Source: Lutispora sp041687175
GTDB lineage: Bacteria > Bacillota > Clostridia > Lutisporales > Lutisporaceae
NCBI RefSeq assembly: GCF_041687175.1
Contig: NZ_JAWLCK010000001.1
Coordinates: forward strand, 1 to 64,000
Direction: 5' to 3'
Length of the DNA stretch: 64,000 bases
Position numbers and translations under genes: made by a program. The number at the start of each line of letters is the position of its first letter. Position 1 is the first letter of the stretch. The notes below the pieces were generated by a model that was not told the DNA's origin, searched no databases, and saw nothing but the letters and a program-made list of their open reading frames with translations. Below, in pieces: positions 53,615-62,738 of this stretch.

Positions 53615-54391
53615 TTATCCAAGTTTTTTCAGCTCATCAATCAGTTTATCATTCAATATTTTTATATGGGTTCCTTTCATTCCTAAAGACCTAGACTCAA
53701 TAACTCCTGCACTTTCAAATTTTCTTAAGGCATTTACTATTACCGATCTTGTGATCCCAACTTTATCAGCTATTTTGCTTGCTACTAGTAAACCTTCGTT
53801 TCCACCTAACTCTTTAAATATGTGTTCTACTGCTTCAAGTTCTGAATAGGACAATGTGCTTATTGCCATTTGTACTACTGCTTTTTTCCTTGCTTCCTCT
53901 TCTATTTCCTCTTGTTTAGAGCGAAGCATTTCCATGCCTACAACTGTTGCTGAATATTCCATCACTACCAAGTCTTCTTCGATAAACTTATCTTCAAACT
54001 TACCTAGCATAATGGTACCTAATCTTTCCCCACTGCCATAGACTGGAACAATTGTAGAATATCTAAAGTCCATGGTGCATACTTTGCTATTATCTACTAC
54101 ACAAAGATTATCCGTCTTTTCAATATTTGCTTGTGTTTCTGTAACACTCAGTAATCTATCATTATAGTCATCGGGAAATTTCCTGTCTGCTAGTATTTCA
54201 TTATTGACAATGCTACACTCCATAGCTCTACAGAGGCCATAGCCTAGAACCCTGCCTTTTTTGCTTATGATATACACATTTGCATTCAAAACTTCGCTTA
54301 TTATGCTGCATAGTTCTTTAAAAGATACAGGTTGTGGCCCTGTCATTTGTAATACTTTATTAACTTTCCTTACTTTCTCCAATAATGTCAT
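53615..54391 (-). CDS. codY: Global nutrient regulator CodY
   Basis: CodY is a GTP- and branched-chain-amino-acid-responsive repressor of stationary-phase genes. It has an N-terminal GAF-type ligand domain (LLEKVRKVNKVLQMTG, RLGTIMLGKF) and a C-terminal winged helix with ASKIADKVGITRSVIVNALRKFESAGVIESRSLGMKGTHIKIL (read in parts, about 200-250). 258 residues is normal. It ends the hslV-hslU operon and directly precedes the fla/che operon, as in B. subtilis. Confidence 0.97.
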   Translation of the reverse strand: MTLLEKVRKVNKVLQMTGPQPVSFKELCSIISEVLNANVYIISKKGRVLGYGLCRAMECSIVNNEILADRKFPDDYNDRLLSVTETQANIEKTDNLCVVDNSKVCTMDFRYSTIVPVYGSGERLGTIMLGKFEDKFIEEDLVVMEYSATVVGMEMLRSKQEEIEEEARKKAVVQMAISTLSYSELEAVEHIFKELGGNEGLLVASKIADKVGITRSVIVNALRKFESAGVIESRSLGMKGTHIKILNDKLIDELKKLG

Positions 54392-54409
54392 TCAAAAATT
54401 CCTCCTACT

Positions 54410-55798
54410 TTATATGATATATCTGTTAGTATCTTTTTCTCTTAAATTGCTAGATAATATTTTTCTGACATACTCTTTTGTAATGATGAACTGCTTTTCT
54501 TCAATTTCAGAAGCATTAAAGGACAATTCTTCGAATAGCTTTTCCATAACAGTATATAGCCGTCTTGCTCCAATATCCTCTGTTTGCTCATTCATTATAG
54601 CTGCGATCTCTGCTATTTCATCGACTGCTTCTTCTTCAAATTCTATTTCTAGGCCTTCTGTTGATAACAATGCTTTGTACTGTTTTATCAGGGCATTATT
54701 GGTTTTAGTCAATATTTCTTTAAAATTTTCCTTTGTTAAACTGGTCAATTCTACCCTTACAGGAAAGCGTCCCTGGAGCTCAGGAATCAGATCCGTTACC
54801 TTTGAAACATGAAATGCACCTGCTCCAATGAATAACATATGATCTGTCTTTACTGGCCCATACTTTGTCATTACTGTGCTTCCCTCAACAATAGGAAGTA
54901 TGTCTCTTTGTACTCCCTCCCTCGAAACATCAGGACCTCCTGAATAATCTTTTCCTGCAATTTTATCTATTTCATCAATAAAAATAATGCCTCTTTCTTC
55001 AGCTCTGATTATGGCTTCATCAATTACAGCATCCATATCTATTAATTTCTGTGCCTCTTGCTGGGTAAGTATCTTGAGTGCATCTTTTATTGTCATCTTC
55101 TTTTTCTTAATTTTTTTCGGAAATATATTACCAAGCATATCTTGAATATTTATGCTCATTTGTTCAATGCCAACTCCGGAAAACATATCAATGGTAGATG
55201 ATGAATTATCTTCTACCTCTATCTCAACAATCTGATCGTCCAGTTCTCCTCTTCTTATCTTTTCTTTTATATAAAATCTATTCATTATTATCTTTTCGTC
55301 ATCATCATCTTGCACTTCATCTTCTTTGGACTGATAATTAAACAAAGCTTCAAAAGGGTTGTTATCCCTCCTGCCCTTTTTTAATGATGGCACTAATACT
55401 TTTCCTAAGTGGTCTACCGCAGCTTCAAATGCCTTTTCATTTACTTCTTGGCTTTTTTCTGCTTTAACAATACGAATTGATGTTTCAACAATATCTCTAA
55501 TTATAGACTCTACATCACGACCTACATATCCAACTTCGGTAAATTTAGTTGCTTCTACCTTTATGAAAGGGGCATTAACAAGCTTAGCAAGCCTTCTTGC
55601 TATTTCAGTTTTCCCAACCCCAGTGGGGCCTATCATTAGAATATTCTTAGGAGTAATCTCACTTTTTATATCATCCGGTAATTGGTTCCTCCTATATCTG
55701 TTCCTTAATGCAACAGCTACAGACTTTTTTGCACCTTTCTGCCCTACTATATACTTATCCAGCTCTTCTACTATTTGTTTTGGAGTCAATTCAATCAT
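54410..55798 (-). CDS. hslU: HslU (ClpY), ATPase subunit of the HslUV protease
   Basis: HslU unfolds substrates and feeds them to HslV. The Walker A is GPTGVGKTEIARRLA near residue 55, the pore motif GYVGRDVES follows, Walker B is IIFIDEIDKIAG, and the AAA second region with QGRFPVRVEL and GARRLYTVMEKL is complete. The insertion domain has an acidic stretch. The C-terminal NRYII tail that docks into HslV is present. 462 residues is normal. Confidence 0.97.
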   Translation of the reverse strand: MIELTPKQIVEELDKYIVGQKGAKKSVAVALRNRYRRNQLPDDIKSEITPKNILMIGPTGVGKTEIARRLAKLVNAPFIKVEATKFTEVGYVGRDVESIIRDIVETSIRIVKAEKSQEVNEKAFEAAVDHLGKVLVPSLKKGRRDNNPFEALFNYQSKEDEVQDDDDEKIIMNRFYIKEKIRRGELDDQIVEIEVEDNSSSTIDMFSGVGIEQMSINIQDMLGNIFPKKIKKKKMTIKDALKILTQQEAQKLIDMDAVIDEAIIRAEERGIIFIDEIDKIAGKDYSGGPDVSREGVQRDILPIVEGSTVMTKYGPVKTDHMLFIGAGAFHVSKVTDLIPELQGRFPVRVELTSLTKENFKEILTKTNNALIKQYKALLSTEGLEIEFEEEAVDEIAEIAAIMNEQTEDIGARRLYTVMEKLFEELSFNASEIEEKQFIITKEYVRKILSSNLREKDTNRYII

Positions 55799-55808
55799 AA
55801 AAAACCTC

Positions 55809-56339
55809 CTAGACCACTTCTACAATTATATTGCTATTAGTATAGACACATATAGATGCAGCTATCTCAAGAGATTTCTTAGCTATTTCCTCTGCACTAA
55901 GTTCTGTATTATAATATAAAGCTTTTGCTGCAGCTAATGCATAATTCCCACCTGAGCCTATTGCAATAAATCCTTCATCCGGCTCTATAACTTCTCCTCC
56001 ACCGGAGATAACCAACAGTGTTTCATTGTTTGCAGCTATCAACATAGCCTCCAAATTTCTAAGTACTTTATCTTTTCTCCATTCTCTGGCTAATTCCACA
56101 GCAGCTCTTTTAAGATTTCCTCCATATTGTTCTAATTTTTCCTCAAATTTTTCTGATAAAGCAAATGCATCTGATACAGACCCTGCAAAACCAACTAAAA
56201 CTTTACCATTATATAACCTACGAATCTTTTTGGCTGTAGATTTAATAATAGTATTTTGACCTAAAGTAACCTGTCCATCACCAGCAATTGCACATTTACC
56301 ATTTTTTAAGACCCCAGCTATGGTTGTCCCGTTAAACAT
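55809..56339 (-). CDS. hslV: HslV (ClpQ), peptidase subunit of the HslUV protease
   Basis: HslV is the proteasome-like peptidase. Typical HslV sequence follows a four-residue leader: MFNG then TTIAGVLKNGKCAIAGDGQVTLG (in parts), so the catalytic Thr is residue 5 after processing. Contrast B. subtilis CodW, which uses Ser. The GSVSDAFAL and SGGGEVIEPDEGFIAIGSGGNYA (in parts) segments are present. 176 residues is normal. The xerC/codV gene that often precedes hslV is absent. Confidence 0.97.
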   Translation of the reverse strand: MFNGTTIAGVLKNGKCAIAGDGQVTLGQNTIIKSTAKKIRRLYNGKVLVGFAGSVSDAFALSEKFEEKLEQYGGNLKRAAVELAREWRKDKVLRNLEAMLIAANNETLLVISGGGEVIEPDEGFIAIGSGGNYALAAAKALYYNTELSAEEIAKKSLEIAASICVYTNSNIIVEVV

Positions 56340-56410
56340 AAAATTCCTCCAGTTGACATCATTGCTAATATTTTGAATATTCTTACAAATCTAAAAGCCC
56401 ATCAAAGTAC

Positions 56411-56439
56411 ATAATAACATAACAATTATTATTAATCAA
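56411..56439 (-). promoter_or_regulatory. Extended -10 promoter of hslV-hslU-codY
   Basis: TTGATT (56439-56434) and TATTAT (56416-56411) are 17 nt apart, with TGT before the -10. It lies in the 190-nt gap after topA. No strong terminator for topA was seen in that gap. Confidence 0.65.
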
Positions 56440-56530
56440 TATTTATTAATATATCATTTTTATACCAATATGCTCACTATTATCATATGCTTAGTACTAA
56501 TAACTTTTACTTTTATTAAAGGCTTTACAC

Positions 56531-58618
56531 TCACTTATCTATTTTTTTCTCAAAATCACATTCTTTATTTAAGCATTTCAATATATTTTGCTTGCTATTC
56601 TGCTTTTTAGCTAAATGGCTCCCACACTTAGGACAAACTTCTTTTGTAGGCTCATCCCAACTAGTAAAATCGCAGCTAGGATAATTGCTGCATCCATAGA
56701 ACTTTCTACCTTTTTTTGTCTTTCTGGCAATCAATTGTCCACTGTCGCATTTAGGACATTTTATACCTGTGTTTTCAACAATAGCCTTTGTATTTCTGCA
56801 TTCTGGAAAACCTGGGCATGCAAGAAATTTGCCATATCTACTCATTTTATAAACTAAGTTTCTTCCACAATACTCACATACCTCATCGCTCACTTCATCA
56901 GGAATCTCTATTTTCCCTATGCTTTCTTCCGCTATTTCTAATGCTTTCTCAAATGGCATGTAAAACTTCCTTATAACATCAATCCATTTTTCCTCACCAT
57001 CAGCAATATTGTCCAAATCTCTCTCCATATTAGCTGTAAACTCTACATTAATAATATCCTTAAAATTGTCTATTAAAAGCTTTGTTACAGCTTCACCCAG
57101 TTCAGTTGTTTTAAGATACTTCTTTTCTTTTACTACATAACCCCTGGCTAATATTGTGGATATTATTGGCGCATAAGTACTGGGTCTGCCTATGCCCTTC
57201 TCTTCTAAAGCCCTTACCAATGTTGCCTCTGTATATCTCGGTGGCGGTTCTGTAAAATGCTGCTTCGGTTCAAGTTTCTTGAGTTTCAAAATCTGACCCT
57301 CATTTATTTCAGGCAGAATTATATCCTTTTCTTCTTCTTTTTCATCTTTGCCTTCAGTATATACCAGCATAAATCCAAGAAATTTGATACTGCTACCAGT
57401 AGCTCTAAATATATAATCCCCCGCAGTAATATCAATTGTTACAACATCGTATATAGCTGGCTCCATTTGGCTGGCAATAAATCTTGTCCATATTAAGTTA
57501 TATAGTTTATATTGATCTTTTTCCAATGAATCTTTTATCAAATTTGGTTCCCTAAAAGCTGATGTAGGTCTTATTCCTTCGTGAGCGTCTTGCACTTTCT
57601 TACTGGATTTTACTTGAAGATTATTCTTTCTATAATACTTCTCACCATATCTATCAATTATAAACTGCTTTGCATCTGCTCTTGCTTCTTCAGATAACCT
57701 TGTGGAATCTGTTCTGATGTAGCTCACCAAACCAACTGTACCTTCGCCTTTTATATCTATACCTTCATATAGTCGTTGGGCTATCATCATTGTTTTTTTA
57801 GTAGAGAAACCTAATTTTCTATAAGCCTCCTGCTGCAAACTGCTGGTAGTAAAGGGTAAAGGAGCGTTTCTTTTCTTTTCGCCTTTTTTTATTTTAGCAA
57901 CCTTGTACTCTTGTCCTTCTAAACTCTTCAGCAATGCATCCATTTCTTCTTGTGTATTTATTTCTATCTTATTCTCTTTATTCCCATAGAATTTTGCCTC
58001 TATAGTCTTTTTTGATTTGTTATCAAGAAGTTTTGCATTCAAATCCCAGTATTCTTTCGGTACAAAGGCTCTTATTTCTTCTTCTCTATCATAAACAAGC
58101 TTTACCGCAACAGATTGAACCCTACCTGCGCTTAGACCCTTTTTTACCTTTTTCCAAAGCAATGGACTTATCTTATACCCTACAAGCCTATCCAAAACCC
58201 TTCTTGCCTGCTGAGCATCTACCAAGTCCATGTTAATACTTCTTGGCTTCTTTATAGCATTTTTAACTGCAGTTTTTGTGATTTCATTAAATTCGATTCT
58301 GCAATCATCCATCGGATCTATGCCTAAAACCTTTGACAGATGCCATGAAATGGCTTCACCTTCTCTATCAGGGTCTGTTGCTAATAAAATTTTGTCGCAA
58401 CTCTTTGCTTCTTTCCTTAACTTTTCTAAAGTTTTTCCTTTGCCTCTAATAGTAATATATTTAGGTTCAAAATTATTATCTACATCTATACCAAGCTGAC
58501 TTTTAGGTAAATCCCTAATATGTCCCATGGTTGCCTCAACCTTATAACTAGAACTCAAAAACTTTTTTATAGTCTTTACTTTTGCTGGTGACTCAACTAT
58601 AACTAATGTTGTTTTCAA
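56531..58618 (-). CDS. topA: DNA topoisomerase I
   Basis: TopA relaxes negative supercoils. The Toprim domain begins with LVIVESPAKVKTIKKFL and has LATDPDREGEAISWHL; the catalytic Tyr lies in GLVSYIRTDSTRLS near residue 300. Three C-terminal zinc motifs are visible: CEYCGRNL-CPGFPEC, CPKCDSG-CSNYPSC and CPKCGSH-CLNKEC. 695 residues is normal. The start is a TTG 7 nt after GGAGTG. The dprA-topA order is common in Firmicutes. Confidence 0.97.
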   Translation of the reverse strand: MKTTLVIVESPAKVKTIKKFLSSSYKVEATMGHIRDLPKSQLGIDVDNNFEPKYITIRGKGKTLEKLRKEAKSCDKILLATDPDREGEAISWHLSKVLGIDPMDDCRIEFNEITKTAVKNAIKKPRSINMDLVDAQQARRVLDRLVGYKISPLLWKKVKKGLSAGRVQSVAVKLVYDREEEIRAFVPKEYWDLNAKLLDNKSKKTIEAKFYGNKENKIEINTQEEMDALLKSLEGQEYKVAKIKKGEKKRNAPLPFTTSSLQQEAYRKLGFSTKKTMMIAQRLYEGIDIKGEGTVGLVSYIRTDSTRLSEEARADAKQFIIDRYGEKYYRKNNLQVKSSKKVQDAHEGIRPTSAFREPNLIKDSLEKDQYKLYNLIWTRFIASQMEPAIYDVVTIDITAGDYIFRATGSSIKFLGFMLVYTEGKDEKEEEKDIILPEINEGQILKLKKLEPKQHFTEPPPRYTEATLVRALEEKGIGRPSTYAPIISTILARGYVVKEKKYLKTTELGEAVTKLLIDNFKDIINVEFTANMERDLDNIADGEEKWIDVIRKFYMPFEKALEIAEESIGKIEIPDEVSDEVCEYCGRNLVYKMSRYGKFLACPGFPECRNTKAIVENTGIKCPKCDSGQLIARKTKKGRKFYGCSNYPSCDFTSWDEPTKEVCPKCGSHLAKKQNSKQNILKCLNKECDFEKKIDK

Positions 58619-58650
58619 TATTTTTCACTCCAATTAAAAAATCAATTTAG

Positions 58651-58679
58651 ATTATAACAGAACTAAATAATATAATCAA
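58651..58679 (-). promoter_or_regulatory. Extended -10 sigma-A promoter of topA
   Basis: TTGATT (58679-58674) and TATAAT (58656-58651) are 17 nt apart, with TGT before the -10. It is in the 76-nt gap between dprA and topA. It lets topA be expressed apart from dprA. Confidence 0.75.
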
Positions 58680-58694
58680 AGATTTCACAATTAT

Positions 58695-59774
58695 TTAATA
58701 TTTCCTATAATAAGTATTACTTATTTCTTTAATCATACCCTTAATTTCTAATTGAACAACCTTTGATATTATCATAGCAGTATCCATATCCATATCTTCA
58801 ATAATCTGATCTATGGTTTTACCTGAAGATTCCAGGCATTTCAATATTGATTTATCTATATCATCCAGTTCTTCAATCTGATTAGTATGCTTGATATCTC
58901 TTACTTCTATTCCATACTCTTCTAATATATCATTTACACATGTAACCAATTTAGCACCATCCTTTATAAGTGCGTTGGTACCCATGCTATTAGGCATACC
59001 TATATTACCAGGCACTGCAAATACATCTCTTCCTTGCTCTAGGGCAAAATTAGCCGTAATTAATGAGCCACTTTTTTCATTTGCTTCGACTATTACTATA
59101 CCTTTTGAGACTCCACTGATTATTCTATTTCTAGCAGGGAAGTTCTGAGGAACAGCTTCTATGCCAAGGGGATATTCAGAAATTATAGCTCCATTTTTTA
59201 TTATTTCCTTCGCTAAGTTATAACCGCTTCTGGGATATACAAAGTTTAGTCCGCATGCAAATACCGCTATAGTCCTTCCCCCAGCTTTTAAAGCACCTCT
59301 ATGAGCTGCTGAATCAATCCCTAAAGCCATACCGCTTACCACCGTTATACCTGCTTCAGCCAATTCCATCCCCAATTTTTCAGCTGTCTTCAGGCCATAA
59401 TCTGAGGCCTTTCTCGAGCCAACCACAGCTATAGAATTAACATCTGATGCTTGGAGATTGCCTTTAACATATAATACAGGAGGTGGATCATATATATTTT
59501 TCAAGTTCTCAGGATATTCCTCTTCGTCTATAGTATAGACTTTTATATCATTTTCTTTCAGTTTTTTCAGATATCTGTGGATTTTATCAATATCTCTTTT
59601 AGTGACTATTATATCAACAATTTTTTCATTTAATATACCTGATTTTAATAATTCATTTCTATCACTTTCAAAAACTCTTTTAGCACTACCAAAATATTTT
59701 ATTAAAGAAACATATTTTCTAGAACCTATATGCGGCAAACCAGACAACCATATACAATATTTCTTGTCCTCCAT
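58695..59774 (-). CDS. dprA: DNA-processing protein DprA (Smf)
   Basis: DprA loads RecA on incoming single-stranded DNA in transformation. The Rossmann-like domain has IAVVGSRKASDYGLKTAEKL, VVSGMALGIDSAAHRGAL, FACGLNFVYPRSGYNLA, FPARNRIISG and GSLITANFALEQGRDVFAVPG (motifs in order, about 110-280). The N-terminal SAM-like region and a C-terminal winged helix (about 305-359) are present. The ATG at 59774 follows GGAGG by 5 nt. comM lies divergently upstream. Confidence 0.96.
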   Translation of the reverse strand: MEDKKYCIWLSGLPHIGSRKYVSLIKYFGSAKRVFESDRNELLKSGILNEKIVDIIVTKRDIDKIHRYLKKLKENDIKVYTIDEEEYPENLKNIYDPPPVLYVKGNLQASDVNSIAVVGSRKASDYGLKTAEKLGMELAEAGITVVSGMALGIDSAAHRGALKAGGRTIAVFACGLNFVYPRSGYNLAKEIIKNGAIISEYPLGIEAVPQNFPARNRIISGVSKGIVIVEANEKSGSLITANFALEQGRDVFAVPGNIGMPNSMGTNALIKDGAKLVTCVNDILEEYGIEVRDIKHTNQIEELDDIDKSILKCLESSGKTIDQIIEDMDMDTAMIISKVVQLEIKGMIKEISNTYYRKY

Positions 59775-59808
59775 TTTGACCTCCATATAATAATTTATTT
59801 ACAAGAAA

Positions 59809-59836
59809 ATTATACCTCATAATGTATTTTTATCAA
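59809..59836 (-). promoter_or_regulatory. Sigma-A promoter of dprA
   Basis: TTGATA (59836-59831) and TATAAT (59814-59809) are 16 nt apart in the comM-dprA divergent spacer. A matching promoter for comM on the plus strand is less clear; a TATAAT at 59921-59926 has no good -35. Confidence 0.65.
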
Positions 59837-59956
59837 TTATATAATAACTTGACTTCCATATTTGTGCAAACTTGTAACATGAATAAATTTTATAGAAGGT
59901 AAATTGTTTTATTTATGGAATATAATATTAGACTAATGATAAATTGGGGGTATTTG

Positions 59957-61486
59957 ATGATTTACAAAGTTAATTCCTGCTCAATTTATGGAATAAATGG
60001 CTATATTGTAAAGGTTGAAGTGGATTTATCAAATGGCCTTCCAGGCTTTGATATTGTTGGTTTACCAGATACTACGGTAAAAGAATCCAAAGAAAGGGTA
60101 AAAGCAGCAATAAAAAACTCGGAGCTTCAGTTTCCTCATAAAAGAATAACCATAAATCTCGCTCCTGCAGATATTAAAAAAGAAGGTTCCGTATTTGATC
60201 TTGCAATAGCAGCTGGTTTGCTTGTGTCATCAATGTATTTTCCTGAAGAAGCAGTAGAGAATACAATATTTCTGGGAGAACTTTCACTTGATGGTACAAT
60301 AAAGGGAATTAAGGGTATTTTGCCTATGTGCATGGAAGCAAAAAAGCAAGGATTTTCAAGGGTAATCACTTCAAATGAAAATGCTCAAGAGGCTGCATTG
60401 GTAAAGGGACTAGAAATCATAGGCATTAATGATTTGAAAGAAATGGTGGAATATTTGAATGGCTCTCTAAATATAGAACCAACAGTTTTTTCCACAAAAA
60501 ATCTACTAATCAATGACATAGATGATTGGGACTTCAAAGATGTTAAGGGGCAGCATATGGTTAAAAGAGCTTTGGAAATAGCTGCTGCAGGCTCTCACAA
60601 CGTCCTCATGGTTGGTCCTCCAGGCTCTGGGAAAACAATGCTTGCAAGACGGCTTCCATCAATTCTTCCTGATATGACTTTTGAAGAAAGCCTTGAAGTT
60701 ACAAAGATATATAGTGTTGCTGGATTGTTGAAAGAAGGAGAGAATCTAATTCTTAAGAGACCTTTTAGATCTCCTCATCATACAATATCCGCTGCATCCT
60801 TAACAGGAGGAGGAAGAATTCCCAAGCCCGGCGAAGTATCCTTGGCTCATTTTGGTGTCCTATTTCTTGATGAAATGCCAGAATTCCCGAAGCATGTTCT
60901 CGAGGTATTGAGACAACCTTTGGAGGATGAATGTGTAACAATATCCAGGGTAAACGGAACTATAACATATCCCTCCAAGTTCATGCTGATAGCATCAATA
61001 AACCCATGTCCATGCGGTTACTTCGGTGATGACAGCAATCGTTGTAGTTGCAGTGCCACTCAAATAAAGAATTATATAGGAAAGATTTCCGGTCCCTTGA
61101 TGGATCGTATTGATCTTCACATTGAAGTTAAGCCTGTGAAATTCAATGATTTAAGCAATGACAGCAAAAGCGAAAGCTCTTCATCAATCAAAGAGAGGAT
61201 CAATAAAGCCAGGGAAATACAATTAAAGAGATATGCTAAAGATGGGATATATTTTAATTCTCAATTAAAACCCAAGCATATGAATAAGTATTGTAAAATT
61301 GGCCAAAAAGAAAAAACACTGCTGAAAAACGCCTTTGAAAAGTATAACATGAGCGCTAGAGCTTTTAACAGGATATTGAAAGTTGCAAGAACCATAGCCG
61401 ATCTGGATTATTCGGAGAATATCAATATGAATCATATAGCAGAAGCTATACAGCATAGAACCCTGGATAAAAAATATATGCTTTAA
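59957..61486 (+). CDS. comM: ComM/YifB-family Mg-chelatase-like AAA+ ATPase
   Basis: ComM is an AAA+ helicase that promotes branch migration of heteroduplex DNA in transformation; the family is also called YifB. The N-terminal ChlI-like domain has SIYGINGYIVKVEVDLSNGLPGFDIVGLPD (in parts). The AAA domain has Walker A GPPGSGKTMLARRLP near residue 220, Walker B LFLDEMPEF and the Cys-rich NPCPCGYFGDDSNRCSC. The C-terminal lid domain ends the 509 residues. The start is the ATG 6 nt after GGGGG; an ATG at 59915 would add 14 residues without a clear site. It is the only plus-strand gene and is next to dprA, another uptake gene. Confidence 0.94.
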   Translation: MIYKVNSCSIYGINGYIVKVEVDLSNGLPGFDIVGLPDTTVKESKERVKAAIKNSELQFPHKRITINLAPADIKKEGSVFDLAIAAGLLVSSMYFPEEAVENTIFLGELSLDGTIKGIKGILPMCMEAKKQGFSRVITSNENAQEAALVKGLEIIGINDLKEMVEYLNGSLNIEPTVFSTKNLLINDIDDWDFKDVKGQHMVKRALEIAAAGSHNVLMVGPPGSGKTMLARRLPSILPDMTFEESLEVTKIYSVAGLLKEGENLILKRPFRSPHHTISAASLTGGGRIPKPGEVSLAHFGVLFLDEMPEFPKHVLEVLRQPLEDECVTISRVNGTITYPSKFMLIASINPCPCGYFGDDSNRCSCSATQIKNYIGKISGPLMDRIDLHIEVKPVKFNDLSNDSKSESSSSIKERINKAREIQLKRYAKDGIYFNSQLKPKHMNKYCKIGQKEKTLLKNAFEKYNMSARAFNRILKVARTIADLDYSENINMNHIAEAIQHRTLDKKYML

Positions 61487-61493
61487 TCTATTA

Positions 61494-62057
61494 TCAACTA
61501 ATTTTTTCTATGCATATGGCTATAGGGGGACAGTTGATTTGATTAACAAACTCGTGGACTAATACTACAGCTTTTTTATAATCTATAGACTTTACATACT
61601 CCATTATGGCTTCTTTCTCTTCGAACCCACTGTCTCCCCCATAGTAAACAGCCATCATGATTATCCCGCCAGGCTTAAGAAGTTCCAGCGATTTTTCTAT
61701 TGCCATAATTGTGCTGGAGGGTTTTGTACCTATTGAATGGTCTCCTCCCGGCAGATACCCTAGATTGAACATGACCGCTTTTATACCATTGGGTACATAC
61801 TTATCCATATTCTCATGACCATCTTTAATAAGTACAACTCTTTTCTCAACATTATTATATATAAGCCTTTTTTTAGTATTTTCAATAGCCTTATCCTGTA
61901 TATCAAAAGCAAATACTTTTCCCTCATCTCCAACAAGCTTCGCAAGAAAGACTGTATCATTACCATTTCCAGCTGTAGCATCAACAACCACATCGCCTTG
62001 TGAAACTATTTTTTCTACAATCCTATGAGATATATCAAGCGCATTTTTTAAAAACAT
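61494..62057 (-). CDS. mnmM: SAM-dependent methyltransferase MnmM (YtqB) family
   Basis: The 187-residue Rossmann methyltransferase has the SAM-binding motif VVVDATAGNGNDTVFLA (about 22-38), VFAFDIQDKAIENT and the NLGYLPGGDHSI motif, characteristic of YtqB. In B. subtilis this enzyme (MnmM) carries out the last methylation of the mnm5 modification at tRNA wobble uridine 34. Its 3' end faces comM with a 7-nt gap and no clear terminator. Confidence 0.85.
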   Translation of the reverse strand: MFLKNALDISHRIVEKIVSQGDVVVDATAGNGNDTVFLAKLVGDEGKVFAFDIQDKAIENTKKRLIYNNVEKRVVLIKDGHENMDKYVPNGIKAVMFNLGYLPGGDHSIGTKPSSTIMAIEKSLELLKPGGIIMMAVYYGGDSGFEEKEAIMEYVKSIDYKKAVVLVHEFVNQINCPPIAICIEKIS

Positions 62058-62082
62058 AACATTACTCCTCTAAACATTTTTC

Positions 62083-62460
62083 TCAATAGCCGTATTTGCC
62101 GGTATACTGAAATGCATCCCTAATCAAATTAATATCTATGATCCTATCATTATCTGTTATTACTTCAACCACATCAAAGCGGCTCATCCAATTAAAAAGC
62201 TTCTTATTACTTATATATGACAATGCAATACGAACAATTTTTTTCTGTTTATGATAGTTCACTGCTTCTCCTGGTTGACCAAAGGTATTTGAACTCCTGG
62301 TTTTTACTTCAACAAACACAACGGTATCCTTGTCAGCTGCTATTATATCTATTTCACCAAGCTTACACTTGTAGTTTCTCTCTATAATACGGTATCCTTG
62401 ACTCTCCAGATACTCTGCTGCTGCTTTTTCCCCTATTCCTCCCAAAAACTTATTATTCAT
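62083..62460 (-). CDS. yraN: YraN family (UPF0102) nuclease-fold protein
   Basis: The 125-residue protein has GEKAAAEYLESQGYRIIERNYKCKLGEIDIIAADKDTVVFVEVKTRSS (in parts), the endonuclease-like fold motif GEID...VEVKTR, then YHKQKKIVRIAL. Members have no agreed function. It overlaps the FlhB-like gene by 8 nt and is typically found with rnhB/ylqG/ylqH and comM in Firmicutes. Confidence 0.92.
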   Translation of the reverse strand: MNNKFLGGIGEKAAAEYLESQGYRIIERNYKCKLGEIDIIAADKDTVVFVEVKTRSSNTFGQPGEAVNYHKQKKIVRIALSYISNKKLFNWMSRFDVVEVITDNDRIIDINLIRDAFQYTGKYGY

Positions 62461-62737
62461 TTCTATCTCCCTTTACCTTGTCAATATATGATATAAATGC
62501 CAATACTTCAGCCACTACAACATACAATTCAGGCGGTATCTCGCTTCCCAACTCAAGTTTTAGCAAGCTTTCCACCAGAGCATTATTTTGAAAAACAGGA
62601 ACTTTGTTTTTCTCTGCTGCTTTTATTATATTTTCTGCTATCAACCCTTTTCCTGAAGCCACTATTCTAGGAGCTGCATCTTTTTCTCCATAGGACAGGG
62701 CTGCTGCTTTTTTAACTTCGTTTTTATTCCTGCTCAT
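62453..62737 (-). CDS. FlhB C-terminal-like protein (YlqH/FhlB type)
   Basis: The 94-residue protein aligns by eye with the part of FlhB after its cleavage site: KKAAALSYGEKDAAPRIVASGKGLIAENI, VPVFQNNALVESLLKLELGSEIPPELYVVVAEVLAFI (in parts). The NPTH autocleavage motif and membrane helices are absent. In B. subtilis the pair YlqG-YlqH holds the same place. It may interact with the export machinery or with the neighbouring FliK-like protein; this is inference. Confidence 0.88.
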   Translation of the reverse strand: MSRNKNEVKKAAALSYGEKDAAPRIVASGKGLIAENIIKAAEKNKVPVFQNNALVESLLKLELGSEIPPELYVVVAEVLAFISYIDKVKGDRNE

Positions 62738-62738
62738 A

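Noticed and set aside
56340..56530. Terminator after topA
   Set aside because: No GC-rich stem with a following T-run is present in the 190-nt gap; only weak AT-rich pairings are seen.
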